Positions 33,260-42,137 of a stretch of 42,820 nt of DNA are shown piece after piece (the first letter of the stretch is position 1; the number at the start of each line of letters is the position of its first letter). The DNA comes from RGIG9060 sp045645985 (GTDB lineage Bacteria > Spirochaetota > Spirochaetia > Treponematales > Treponemataceae), in assembly GCA_045645985.1 (NCBI GenBank), contig JAZRJV010000060.1:1-42820 (forward strand). The letters run 5' to 3'. A program made the translations under genes and the position numbers. The notes under the pieces are model-generated. The model did not search any database and had not been told where the DNA came from. It saw nothing but the letters and a program-made list of their open reading frames with translations.

Positions 33260-33322
33260 AAAAAAACATAAAGTTGTAAAGTGTCAAAATAAACACAATT
33301 TCCCATATATATTGTATACGGA

Positions 33323-33351
33323 TTGCTTAAAATTCGCAAGAACTGTATTCT
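33323..33351 (+). promoter_or_regulatory. murJ promoter, predicts a leaderless message
   Basis: TTGCTT (33323-33328), 17-base spacer, TATTCT (33346-33351). The ATG at 33358 is 6 bases past the -10 and no Shine-Dalgarno is present. Confidence 0.5.
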
Positions 33352-33357
33352 ATATAT

Positions 33358-34941
33358 ATGAGTAAATCTTTAGCTTCAGCAGGAATAAAACTTTCTATAT
33401 TAACATTAGGTTCTAGACTTTTAGGACTTGTTCGAGAAATGACAAAAGCCACCTTTTTAGGAACATCTGGACTTGCAGATGCCTTTGGTGTTGCCTTTAT
33501 GATTCCAAATCTTTTTCGTCGCCTTTTTGCCGAAAACAGTATTTCAGTTGCATTTATCCCAACTTTCAAAAAATATTTAGAAGAAAATCCAGAAGATAAA
33601 CAATCTACAAAAGATTTTATTAACGCAACTTTTACACTTGTAACATTTTTAACTACGATTGTTGTAACTATCGGAATTATTTTTTCACCTTGGATTGTAA
33701 AAATTTTTTCTAACGGAGAATCTTCAGAAATTCTTGTGGAAATGTCAGTTCTTACCAGAATAATGTTTCCGTATCTTTTAGTAATTTCTATTGCAGCCCT
33801 TTTTCAAGGGATTCTAAACGGATTGAAGATTTTTTCACCATCCGGATTTACACCAATTCTTTTTAATCTTTGTGTAATAATTGGAACTTACCTTCTTTCA
33901 CCTTACACAAAAAATCCAGCACGAGCTATGTCTTACGGAGTTTTAGTTGGAGGAATGATTCAAGCAGGATTTCAACTTCCATTTGTTATAAAAAATGGTT
34001 GGGGAGTAAAATTTACTTCACTTAAAAAAACTTTTACAAATCCTGGAACAAAACAAGTTTTAAAACTTATCGCACCAACAATCATGGGAATGGCTGCTTA
34101 TCAATTAAATGATGTAGTTTCAACTGCCATCGCAAGTCGAAGTGGAGTTGGTATCGTTTCAAGTTTGCAATATTCTTTGCGCTTACAAGAATTGATTTTG
34201 GGAATTTTTGCTGTTTCTATCGGAACTGTAATTTTGCCAGATTTATCAGGTTTGGCTCAAAACAAAAAATGGGATGAATTTAACAAAATGCTTTCTCAGG
34301 CAATGAAAATTATCGCTTTGATTACTATCCCAATCACATTTTATTCTCTAATTTATGGTGAAAATTTAATTATTCTAGTTTACAAAAATAATCAATTTAC
34401 AGATGAATCTGTAAGGCTCACTTTGGACGCATTTAAATTTCATATTGCAGGATTATTTTTTATCGCGTTGAACAGAATTATCTCTCCTGCTTTTTACGCA
34501 CAATCTGATGCAAAATCTCCAACAATCGCAGGAATTATCGGATTTGCTTTTAACATACTTTTTGCGTTCATTCTTGTAATTCCAATGAAAGGCGCTGGAA
34601 TTGCACTTGCACTTTCTCTAGCAAGTTTTATCAATACAATCGCACTTTTAGTTTTTATGAAAAAAGGCAAAAATATCGATGTAAGTTCAGTTGTAAAATC
34701 AACTTTACTTTATGCATCAAAAATGATTATACTTTCGCTTATTGCATGTGTTCCAATTTACTTTTTAAAACCGATTTTGTTAAATTTGTTTGAAGGAAGC
34801 CACAGATTTATTTCACAAGGAATTCCTGTAATTTTAAGCGCAATTATATTTGCAATTTTAGGCGTAATTTTATTGATAATCACAAAAGATTCACTTGTAA
34901 AATCTATCGGTGGAAAAGTAAAAAGCAAAATATCTAGATAA
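33358..34941 (+). CDS. murJ: Lipid II flippase MurJ
   Basis: 527 residues, the usual length. It moves lipid-linked peptidoglycan precursor across the inner membrane. About 14 hydrophobic segments are visible, and the N-terminal hallmark SRLLGLVREMTKATFLG (19-35), then FMIPNLFRRLFAE with its conserved arginines, fits the MviN/MurJ family. The middle contains the family Y-Q-LNDVVSTAIAS stretch. The ATG at 33358 fits the family N-terminus and follows a promoter directly. The M24 peptidase gene starts 10 bases after the stop and is probably cotranscribed. Confidence 0.96.
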   Translation: MSKSLASAGIKLSILTLGSRLLGLVREMTKATFLGTSGLADAFGVAFMIPNLFRRLFAENSISVAFIPTFKKYLEENPEDKQSTKDFINATFTLVTFLTTIVVTIGIIFSPWIVKIFSNGESSEILVEMSVLTRIMFPYLLVISIAALFQGILNGLKIFSPSGFTPILFNLCVIIGTYLLSPYTKNPARAMSYGVLVGGMIQAGFQLPFVIKNGWGVKFTSLKKTFTNPGTKQVLKLIAPTIMGMAAYQLNDVVSTAIASRSGVGIVSSLQYSLRLQELILGIFAVSIGTVILPDLSGLAQNKKWDEFNKMLSQAMKIIALITIPITFYSLIYGENLIILVYKNNQFTDESVRLTLDAFKFHIAGLFFIALNRIISPAFYAQSDAKSPTIAGIIGFAFNILFAFILVIPMKGAGIALALSLASFINTIALLVFMKKGKNIDVSSVVKSTLLYASKMIILSLIACVPIYFLKPILLNLFEGSHRFISQGIPVILSAIIFAILGVILLIITKDSLVKSIGGKVKSKISR

Positions 34942-34951
34942 GGAAATTTTT

Positions 34952-36076
34952 ATGAAGCCAATTTTTGAAAAAAGAAGAAACATTTTAATAGAAGAAATGA
35001 AAAATACAAATATTCAAGCAGTAATTTTTTCGGATAACGAGCATCACAGAAATCCTGCTGTGCGATATTATACAAATCATCCATCTGACGCAATTTTTAT
35101 TCTTACAAAAAATGGAAAATCAATTTTGTGTCCTTGGGATATAAATATTGCAAATCAAAAATCCTTTGTAGAAACAATTATTCCATTTACAAAGTTTGAC
35201 CGAGATGAAATTAAAGCTGTAGATGGAATTTTGAAAAAACTCGCGCTTCCAGAAAATTCCCGAATTGAAATTTCGCCAGAAACTTCTTATTTAGATTTTT
35301 TGGATTTTGTAGACAAACTTCCACAATACGATATTTCTTGCAAAAAAAATGGATTGCACGATTTTGCAGTTCAGCAAAGAATGATAAAAGACGAATACGA
35401 AATTCAATGTACAAAAAAAGCTTGTGAAATCACAAACAAAATCATTGATACAATCGAAACTCAAATCAAAAAGAAAAAAATCAAAACTGAACTTGAAGTT
35501 GCACTTTTAATCGAAAGTGAATGCCGAAAAGCAGGTTGTGAAAAAACAAGTTTTGAAACTTTAGCCGCAGGTCCAAGCAGAAGTTTTGCAATTCATTGTT
35601 TCCCTTCTTACACAAACGCAAATTTTGCAGAAAACGGACTTTCAATTTTAGATTTTGGAGTTTGCTACGAAGGATACGCAAGTGATGTAACTTTGACCAT
35701 CGCAAAAGGTAAACTTTCAGAAAAACAAGAACAAATGCTTTCTCTTGTGCAAGAAGCCTTTGACGAAGCTTTAAAATATTACAAAAAAGATATTCCTGTA
35801 AGAAATGCCGCAATGAAAGTTGACAAAATTTTTGCAAAGGCAAAAATGAAAATGCCTCACTCATTAGGTCATGGAACTGGACTTGAAATCCACGAAGTTC
35901 CATTTGTAAGAAGCAAGGCATCTTTAGAAACAGTTTTTCAACCAGGAATGATTGTAACTTTAGAACCGGGACTTTACGACCCAGAACTTGGCGGGTGCCG
36001 ATACGAAAACGACATCCTAATTACAGAATCTGGGAACGAAGTTTTAACTCAGTCCCGAATTGTTCGAATTGCTTGA
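34952..36076 (+). CDS. Xaa-Pro aminopeptidase-type M24 metallopeptidase
   Basis: 374 residues. The N-terminal creatinase-like domain (1-140) is followed by the pita-bread catalytic domain. Metal ligands are all visible: Asp234 and Asp245 (LDFGVCYEGYASD), His307 (HSLGHGTG), Glu338 (TLEPGLY) and Glu352 (RYENDILIT); His314 in EIHEVP is also conserved. It should remove an N-terminal residue before proline from short peptides in the cytosol, or be a dipeptidase of the PepQ type. AAGGAAA lies 7 bases upstream of the ATG. Its last 28 bases overlap the end of the convergent TPR gene. Confidence 0.93.
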   Translation: MKPIFEKRRNILIEEMKNTNIQAVIFSDNEHHRNPAVRYYTNHPSDAIFILTKNGKSILCPWDINIANQKSFVETIIPFTKFDRDEIKAVDGILKKLALPENSRIEISPETSYLDFLDFVDKLPQYDISCKKNGLHDFAVQQRMIKDEYEIQCTKKACEITNKIIDTIETQIKKKKIKTELEVALLIESECRKAGCEKTSFETLAAGPSRSFAIHCFPSYTNANFAENGLSILDFGVCYEGYASDVTLTIAKGKLSEKQEQMLSLVQEAFDEALKYYKKDIPVRNAAMKVDKIFAKAKMKMPHSLGHGTGLEIHEVPFVRSKASLETVFQPGMIVTLEPGLYDPELGGCRYENDILITESGNEVLTQSRIVRIA

Positions 36077-38724
36077 TCAAGATGTTTTCCTAACAACGAA
36101 GAAATGTTTTTATCTGGAAGTTCTTTTGTCAAAGTATTCATGTAGATAAAAGTTTTGATAATCATTTCTTCAGTTAGTTCTTTAGAATCATCAAATTCAG
36201 CAAATTCTTCAGGATGTTTTTTGCGTAATTCTTCCACGATAGCCATAAGTCCAGGTTTTCCAGACATTTTACTTCGTAGATATTCTAATCGTAATCTATC
36301 AAGACTTGATAAATATTTGTCTTTTATAGAATCTGGAAGATAAGAACACAACTCATCAAGTACATCAAATAATTCTGAAGTATTTTCGTATTTTTTTGCG
36401 ATTAAAGCATCTTGCAAAGATTGAACAAGATTTTGCAAACTGCTTTTTGGCGAAACATATTCTGCTTCTTCAGATGAGATTTCAGTTTCTTCTTTTGACT
36501 CATCTAGAGTTTCAGAATTTGCATCTAAAGGCAAAGAATCATCAATAGAATTTTCTGAAGAAGAACCTACTTCGCGAGGTGCAAATTGAGATGCATCTTG
36601 TGAACAAACGCTTGGATTTTCGCTAGAAGCAAATTCAGAATTTGCGTTATCTCCATTTTCATCATCGATACTTTCATTAAAATCTGACTCACTTGATAAA
36701 TCTTGGTCTAAATCAAGTTGTTCTTCTGGCTGTACAAAATCTTCTTCAGGACTAATTTGTTCATCAGAAAAATCTAAAGTTTTATCATCTGGATTAGAAA
36801 TATTTTTGACTGGAGAATTGTAACCTTCTGGTACAGTTGGAGCATTATTTTGCGCAGGATACAATTCTTCTTCAGATTCAGTTTTATCATAATCTTTAGA
36901 TTCGTCAGCATTTATGTAAAGTTCACCTTTATCATCTGCAATATCAATTATGTCTTCATCTTCCAACAAAGGAATTTGCTCATCGCCAGATGATGCCAAT
37001 TCATCAAAAAGAGGATCGTTTTCTGTTGCAGGATTTATGTCGATTGGCTCGTCTAAAGCAACTAAATCATCTAAAGTTGTAACAGTTGTATCACGGTCAT
37101 CCATATTAGAAAAATCCAAAGGTTCTTCTTCTTTTTCAGTTACAAATTCTAGAGGTTCAGGCGGTAATTCCTCTTTGTCTGCCATATTATCAAGATTGAA
37201 AATCATTTTATCTTCTGATGATAAATCGATTTCTTCTTCGAATTCCTCTTCCTCATCAGAAATATCTTCGTCATCACTATCATCCTGAGCATAAATTGGA
37301 TTTAGATATTCTGGCAAAGGTTTTGCAACATCATTGAACGAAATATTTTGGCTAAGACGATTTATTGTTTCCAAAATTTTTACATTTTGAGGTTCAAGTT
37401 CAAATATTCTTCGATAAATTTGAAGCGCTGTAGAATAATTGTGAGTTGCTTCATTTAACGATGCCATAATCATCAATGCTTCTGTGTCATTTCGGCGTTT
37501 TGTAAGATATTGAGTCAGTAAAATTTCTCCAGAAGAAAAATCGCCCATATCGATATAAACTTCTGCACAATCCAAAAGATGATTGATGTATTTTGGATTT
37601 GTATCGTTTATTCGTTTGAAACAAGCATTTTTGCGAGTTTCGTCTTTTGTATAAATATAATATTGGGCAAGAAGATTTAACGCTTCGCAATCCTTTGGGC
37701 TGTTTTGACAAATTTTGTTTATTCTTGAATATGCTTTTTCGTATTCGTTCAATTTTAATAAAACTCTTGCGTGTTGCAAAACTATATCGCTATTATCAAC
37801 ATCAAACTGTTCAAGTTTTTCAAAAAGTGATTGAGAATCTAAAAGTTTTCGTTGCTTTTCATAAACTAAAGCCATTCCAGTTAATGCTCGATAATCTTCG
37901 CTATTTTTTGCAAGAACAGCTAGGTAATTTTGCTCTGCCATTGCATAATCTTTGCGTTTGAAATTTAACTTTCCAAGCGTATTTAGAATATTTACATCTT
38001 CAGATTTTAATTTTTGTGCTTGAGAAAGTAAATCTTGAGCTTCCTTATTTTTATTCATTCCGATAAGAAGGTCAGCGTAATCCACCATCGCTTCAACCCA
38101 ACCTGGCCTTGTTCTGAGTGCATTTTCAAAAGAAAGTTTTGCTTGTTCAAGTTTTCCCAAAGCAATATAGCTTAAAGCAGAATTGTAATGCAAAATCGGA
38201 TGGTTTTTGTCTAACTGAAGAGCTTTATTGTAAGATTGTAAAGCTTTTGCATGTTCACCGCGAGCAGCCTGAATTGAACCTAAGTGATTATAAGCCAAAA
38301 CATCGTTTGGATTTTCTTCGATTACGGTTACAAAACAATCGGCAGCATCATCATAATTTCCCATAAGTTTATAAGTGTGGCCAAGATTATAGTAAACTTC
38401 ATTTGTATTTGTTCCTGTAGTCAAAGCTCTTTCCAAAACTAAAACCGAATCTTCATAACGAGCTAAACGACGATAAATTCCACCTAGATTATTTAGAGCA
38501 TTAAAATCTGTATTGTCCAATTTTAAAATTCGATTATAAACTTCCAGCGCTTTTTCATCTTCACCTGCTCTAACATAAGTAGAACCAAGCTTAGATAAAA
38601 TCTCAATGTCGTTTGGATTTTCTTTTAAAACTGTTTTAAACAAGCGAGCCGCTAAAACAAAATCTCTCGCTAAAACTGCATTCTGTGCTCTTTTTAACAT
38701 AAACTCTTTATTAGAATCTGCCAT
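36049..38724 (-). CDS. TPR protein with long acidic disordered region
   Basis: 891 residues from the chosen ATG. Residues about 5-460 are tandem tetratricopeptide repeats (for example LGSTYVRAGEDEKALEVYNR and LNNLGGIYRRLARYEDSVLVL). A region of roughly 280 residues is then nearly all D, E, S and N and should be disordered, followed by a helical C-terminal domain of about 120 residues. No signal peptide with this start, so it should be cytoplasmic. The frame extends upstream to 38778, but GAGGAGG at 38731-38737 is 6 bases before ATG 38724, which decides the start. It overlaps the stop of the LamG/FN3 gene by 14 bases, so translation is coupled. Role unknown; likely a protein-interaction scaffold. 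Confidence 0.85.
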   Translation of the reverse strand: MADSNKEFMLKRAQNAVLARDFVLAARLFKTVLKENPNDIEILSKLGSTYVRAGEDEKALEVYNRILKLDNTDFNALNNLGGIYRRLARYEDSVLVLERALTTGTNTNEVYYNLGHTYKLMGNYDDAADCFVTVIEENPNDVLAYNHLGSIQAARGEHAKALQSYNKALQLDKNHPILHYNSALSYIALGKLEQAKLSFENALRTRPGWVEAMVDYADLLIGMNKNKEAQDLLSQAQKLKSEDVNILNTLGKLNFKRKDYAMAEQNYLAVLAKNSEDYRALTGMALVYEKQRKLLDSQSLFEKLEQFDVDNSDIVLQHARVLLKLNEYEKAYSRINKICQNSPKDCEALNLLAQYYIYTKDETRKNACFKRINDTNPKYINHLLDCAEVYIDMGDFSSGEILLTQYLTKRRNDTEALMIMASLNEATHNYSTALQIYRRIFELEPQNVKILETINRLSQNISFNDVAKPLPEYLNPIYAQDDSDDEDISDEEEEFEEEIDLSSEDKMIFNLDNMADKEELPPEPLEFVTEKEEEPLDFSNMDDRDTTVTTLDDLVALDEPIDINPATENDPLFDELASSGDEQIPLLEDEDIIDIADDKGELYINADESKDYDKTESEEELYPAQNNAPTVPEGYNSPVKNISNPDDKTLDFSDEQISPEEDFVQPEEQLDLDQDLSSESDFNESIDDENGDNANSEFASSENPSVCSQDASQFAPREVGSSSENSIDDSLPLDANSETLDESKEETEISSEEAEYVSPKSSLQNLVQSLQDALIAKKYENTSELFDVLDELCSYLPDSIKDKYLSSLDRLRLEYLRSKMSGKPGLMAIVEELRKKHPEEFAEFDDSKELTEEMIIKTFIYMNTLTKELPDKNISSLLGKHLDQAIRTIRD

Positions 38725-40246
38725 CATTACCCTCCTCAGATAGTGGTCTGTCATATATTTCTTCAGAAAGAGGTCCAATTATATCTGGATAATCTTTCAA
38801 ATAAGTAGCAACTGCAAAATAGTATAATCGGCCATTTTTTAATCCAGTAATTGTAATAGAATTTGCATTCTTACAATCTATTGGAGATTCACCTTGAATT
38901 GCACATTGTCCAACATATTCTCCACTTTTTGTTCCGTAATACACTAAATATCCGTATTTATCATTTGGATTATTCTGAAGCCACGAAATTGTAACTTGTG
39001 AATCTCCGCTTTCCGAAAAAATTCTTGTCGGTGCAAAAGGTGGATTTTGCAAAGAATACTCAATATCAATACTTGTGATTACAGGAGTTTTTTCGCCATT
39101 TCCATCTGTATACAAATTTGTTGCAACTTGAAAATATCTTCCGTAAACTAAGGTTTCAGGTTTTCCGTTTTTTACCAAAGTCCATTTTGGATAATTTTCA
39201 TCCCATTCGTAAAAATTATCTGAAGCGCGAACAAAAATTTGTGCATCAGTTTGTTCTGGAATATTCATTATTGATTTTACAGAATTTACAATGCTTCCAT
39301 CTCGGAATGTATCAAGAGGTTTGCTTTCAAAAAATCCGCCATCAGTTGAGTAAACGCCAGAATTTTCAAATCTTGTTACATCAGTAATCTCTCTGGAAAT
39401 TATCAATTCATCGATACTTCCAACAAAATTACGGCAAATTTCAATTTTTGCAGGAGTTCCAAAATCTGGCATTAAATATTGTCCGTAAGCATTTCCGGTA
39501 TCAGTTGTGTAAGCAATTCCTTCCAAAATTCCGTCGATATAATATTCGATAGTTCCAGTTTCATCATCGTAACAAACTGAATGACGAGCCCATTTTTCAG
39601 GAACGATTGTTGAACTACTTTTTAAGTAAATATCGTAGGATTTTTGATAAGAATCTGTAAAAACATTCTGGAATTTCCATTCCATTTTTCCGTTCATAAT
39701 TATCGCTTCTATAATTTGATAATCAGAATATTGATTTACATTTCTTGATGTTCGCCAGAAAAAGATATTTTCGCCACTTGCACAAACTGCAGGATTTAAC
39801 CAAAATTCAATTTTGAAAGAACCTGTTAATCCGATTTCGCCAAAAAGACTTCCTTTATTTCCAGATAAATTTAATAAAGCACCTTTCCCGCGACTTAATC
39901 CTGCCATATTTCCAACAATGCTATTTTCTGTAAAAAATAAATTGCTTTCTTCAACTTTGTAATTTCCAGTTTCATCTTCAAATGAAGAAAGTTTTGCATC
40001 TTCAAATGAAAAATACAAATCTGTTGTTTCAGAAATTTTATGAGAAAAAGTATCTAACTGAATCGCTTGTTGTCCGTATCGGCCTTTCCCCAAAGTGATA
40101 TTTTTGGAATTTTGAATAAAATCAGTCCAGCCGTTTTTTCCACCTAAAGTTATTGTATTTTCTTCACAAAATGAATTAAAATTTACAAAAAGTAGTAGAC
40201 AAAAAGCCATAAAAAAATGTATTTGTTTTCTTGTAATATTTATCAT
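38711..40246 (-). CDS. Secreted LamG-like and fibronectin type III domain protein
   Basis: 511 residues. Signal peptide (about 1-27, FNSFC before EEN). A concanavalin A-like/LamG fold lies at about 110-270 (FKIEFWLNP and IEYYIDGILEGIAY strands), a strand-rich middle (300-395) follows, and an FN3 domain at about 400-500 (PFAPTRIF, VTISWLQNN, YGYLVYYG, RLYYFAVATY). It probably acts in the periplasm or at the surface, binding carbohydrate or protein. The Cys at the signal end (FNSFCEEN) could be a lipobox, though it is not canonical. The start codon CAT/ATG overlaps the uvrC start on the other strand. AAAGGA lies 9 bases upstream, within uvrC. Confidence 0.8.
   Translation of the reverse strand: MINITRKQIHFFMAFCLLLFVNFNSFCEENTITLGGKNGWTDFIQNSKNITLGKGRYGQQAIQLDTFSHKISETTDLYFSFEDAKLSSFEDETGNYKVEESNLFFTENSIVGNMAGLSRGKGALLNLSGNKGSLFGEIGLTGSFKIEFWLNPAVCASGENIFFWRTSRNVNQYSDYQIIEAIIMNGKMEWKFQNVFTDSYQKSYDIYLKSSSTIVPEKWARHSVCYDDETGTIEYYIDGILEGIAYTTDTGNAYGQYLMPDFGTPAKIEICRNFVGSIDELIISREITDVTRFENSGVYSTDGGFFESKPLDTFRDGSIVNSVKSIMNIPEQTDAQIFVRASDNFYEWDENYPKWTLVKNGKPETLVYGRYFQVATNLYTDGNGEKTPVITSIDIEYSLQNPPFAPTRIFSESGDSQVTISWLQNNPNDKYGYLVYYGTKSGEYVGQCAIQGESPIDCKNANSITITGLKNGRLYYFAVATYLKDYPDIIGPLSEEIYDRPLSEEGNDGRF
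38731..38737 (-). promoter_or_regulatory. Shine-Dalgarno that places the TPR protein start at 38724
   Basis: GAGGAGG on the minus strand, 6 bases before ATG 38724 and inside the end of the LamG/FN3 gene. An adjacent ATG at 38727 is too close. Confidence 0.65.
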
Positions 40247-42074
40247 GAAAAATAATCCTTTAATTTACGAAGAATTACACAAAACTGCTCTCTTCGCTCC
40301 AAAATTATCTGGGGTTTATCTTTGGAAAGATGAAAACCAAACAGTAATTTATGTTGGAAAAGCAAAAAATCTAAAAAATCGACTTTCCTCTTATTTTTCT
40401 GGAAATAAAGACATAAAAACAAGAACTTTAATTTCCAAAGCAGTTTCTATTGAATACATAACAACAGACAACGAATACGAAGCTTTGATTTTGGAAAACA
40501 CTTTGATAAAAAAGTATTCTCCAAGATACAACATTGACTTAAAGGACGATAAATCTTATCCAGTTTTAAGAATCACAAATGAAGATTTTCCAAGAATTTT
40601 TAGAACTCGCAGAATTGTTCACGATGGCTCAAAATATTTTGGTCCATTTCCAAACGCCAGTGCTCTAGCAACTTTTACAGAAAATCTTTACAAGCAATAT
40701 CCGCTTCGCCAATGCAAAAAACTACGAAAACGAAGTTCACCTTGTATGTATTATCACATAGGACGATGTGCAGCACCATGTTGTGAAAAAATTTCTAAAC
40801 AGTCCTATAATCAGATTATCGAAGAAATAATTAAGTTTCTTGAAGAAAATCCGAAAGAAACTGTACAAAAACTTACTTTAGAAATGAAAGAATGTGCAAA
40901 AGCCTTGGATTTTGAAAAAGCTGCCAAAATTCGAGATAATATTGATGCAATAAAAGCTCTTCACACAAAAAATTCAGTTTCTGATTTTAATACTGATTCA
41001 AGAGATTACATCGGTTTTGCAACAGAAGGAACTTTGGTAAGTTTTGCTGTTCTTAAAATGCGGGAAGGTCGCCTTGTGGCTCGGGATTTGTATCGAACAA
41101 AAAGTTTAAATTCAGATGAAGAACTTATCAATGAATTTTTGATGGCATATTATGTTTCTAAAGATTTATTTCCAAGTCAAATTTTTATTCCGATAAATAC
41201 CGATACTTCACTTTTTAGACAATGGACAGAAAATGAATTTGAACTAAAAGCAAAAATTTTTACGCCAGAAGTTTTTGATTCAAAACACAATTCTGCAATG
41301 GAAATGGCAGAACAAAATGCAAAAGAAGATATAATCCGTAGATTGCGAGAGCGAAGTGATACTCCTGCTCTTGAAGAACTAAAAGAACTTTTAAAACTTG
41401 ACCGCCTTCCAATTCGAATTGAAGGATTTGATATTGCTCATCTTGGAGGAAAATTCCCAGTTGCCAGTTTAATTAGTTTTTACAATGGAAATCCTGACAA
41501 AAAGAATTATCGCTACTTTAGGCTAAAAACTACCGATGGAATTATCGATGACTTTGCATCAATGCGAGAAGCAACTGCTCGTCGTTACACAAGACTTTTA
41601 AATGAAAATGCTGAACTTCCAGATTTGATTTTAATTGACGGTGGAATTGGACAAGTAAATGCAGTTCAAGGAATTTTATCAACTTTGGATTTAGATATTC
41701 CAATCGTCGGTCTTGCAGAAGAAAATGAAGATATTTATCTTCCGGGGAATAGTACACCAATTCAATTACCAAAACGAAGCGATGCTTTACGGCTTTTGCA
41801 ACGAGTCCGAGATGAAACTCACAGATTTGCCACAAGCAAAAATCAAGCCTTACGCACAAAAGAAAAAACAGCAAATCCATTTTTGGAACTTCCACATATT
41901 GGCTCAAAAAGAGCAATGTTATTGCTAAAAACTTATGTTACAATTCAAAATCTTGTAGATGAAGTTACAAAAAAGGGCTTAAGTCATTTAGCAGAAACTG
42001 CTACCTTAAGCCCCGTACAAGCAACTGAAACTTTTCAAGCTGCTAAAATTATGTTGTCAAATAATTCTTTATAA
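40245..42074 (+). CDS. uvrC: Excinuclease ABC subunit C
   Basis: 609 residues, the usual length. UvrC makes both incisions in nucleotide excision repair with UvrB. The GIY-YIG nuclease domain is at about 20-95 (GVYLWK, VIYVGKAKNLKNRL), Cys157, Cys167, Cys175 and Cys179 match the [4Fe-4S] ligands, the UVR motif binding UvrB is at about 215-240 (ALDFEKAAKIRDNIDAIKAL), the RNase H-like nuclease is at about 385-540 (IEGFDIAHLGG, LILIDGGIGQV), and helix-hairpin-helix DNA-binding segments end the protein. No Shine-Dalgarno precedes the ATG, and the start codon shares two bases with the start of the divergent gene, suggesting a leaderless or internal-promoter message. Confidence 0.97.
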   Translation: MKNNPLIYEELHKTALFAPKLSGVYLWKDENQTVIYVGKAKNLKNRLSSYFSGNKDIKTRTLISKAVSIEYITTDNEYEALILENTLIKKYSPRYNIDLKDDKSYPVLRITNEDFPRIFRTRRIVHDGSKYFGPFPNASALATFTENLYKQYPLRQCKKLRKRSSPCMYYHIGRCAAPCCEKISKQSYNQIIEEIIKFLEENPKETVQKLTLEMKECAKALDFEKAAKIRDNIDAIKALHTKNSVSDFNTDSRDYIGFATEGTLVSFAVLKMREGRLVARDLYRTKSLNSDEELINEFLMAYYVSKDLFPSQIFIPINTDTSLFRQWTENEFELKAKIFTPEVFDSKHNSAMEMAEQNAKEDIIRRLRERSDTPALEELKELLKLDRLPIRIEGFDIAHLGGKFPVASLISFYNGNPDKKNYRYFRLKTTDGIIDDFASMREATARRYTRLLNENAELPDLILIDGGIGQVNAVQGILSTLDLDIPIVGLAEENEDIYLPGNSTPIQLPKRSDALRLLQRVRDETHRFATSKNQALRTKEKTANPFLELPHIGSKRAMLLLKTYVTIQNLVDEVTKKGLSHLAETATLSPVQATETFQAAKIMLSNNSL

Positions 42075-42075
42075 A

Positions 42076-42133
42076 GATTCCGAATCGAGTTCTGAATCAC
42101 GATTAATGTCATCCTGAACTCGATTTCAAGATT
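42076..42133. repeat. Inverted repeat / hairpin between convergent uvrC and ettA-like genes
   Basis: Perfect 10-base arms AATCGAGTTC (42083-42092) and GAACTCGATT (42116-42125) with partial similarity continuing outside. The core resembles short palindromic intergenic elements found dispersed in many genomes, and the position between two stops suits a bidirectional terminator, although U-tracts are weak. Confidence 0.6.
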
Positions 42134-42137
42134 TACT

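Noticed and set aside
33281..33296. Rex-type operator in front of the activase-like gene
   Set aside because: The arms are GTGT-N8-ACAC, giving TTGTG-N10-CACTT, whereas Rex sites are TTGTG-N8-CACAA.
35481..35921. Minus-strand frame of 146 codons
   Set aside because: Antisense to the M24 peptidase catalytic domain with all metal ligands intact.
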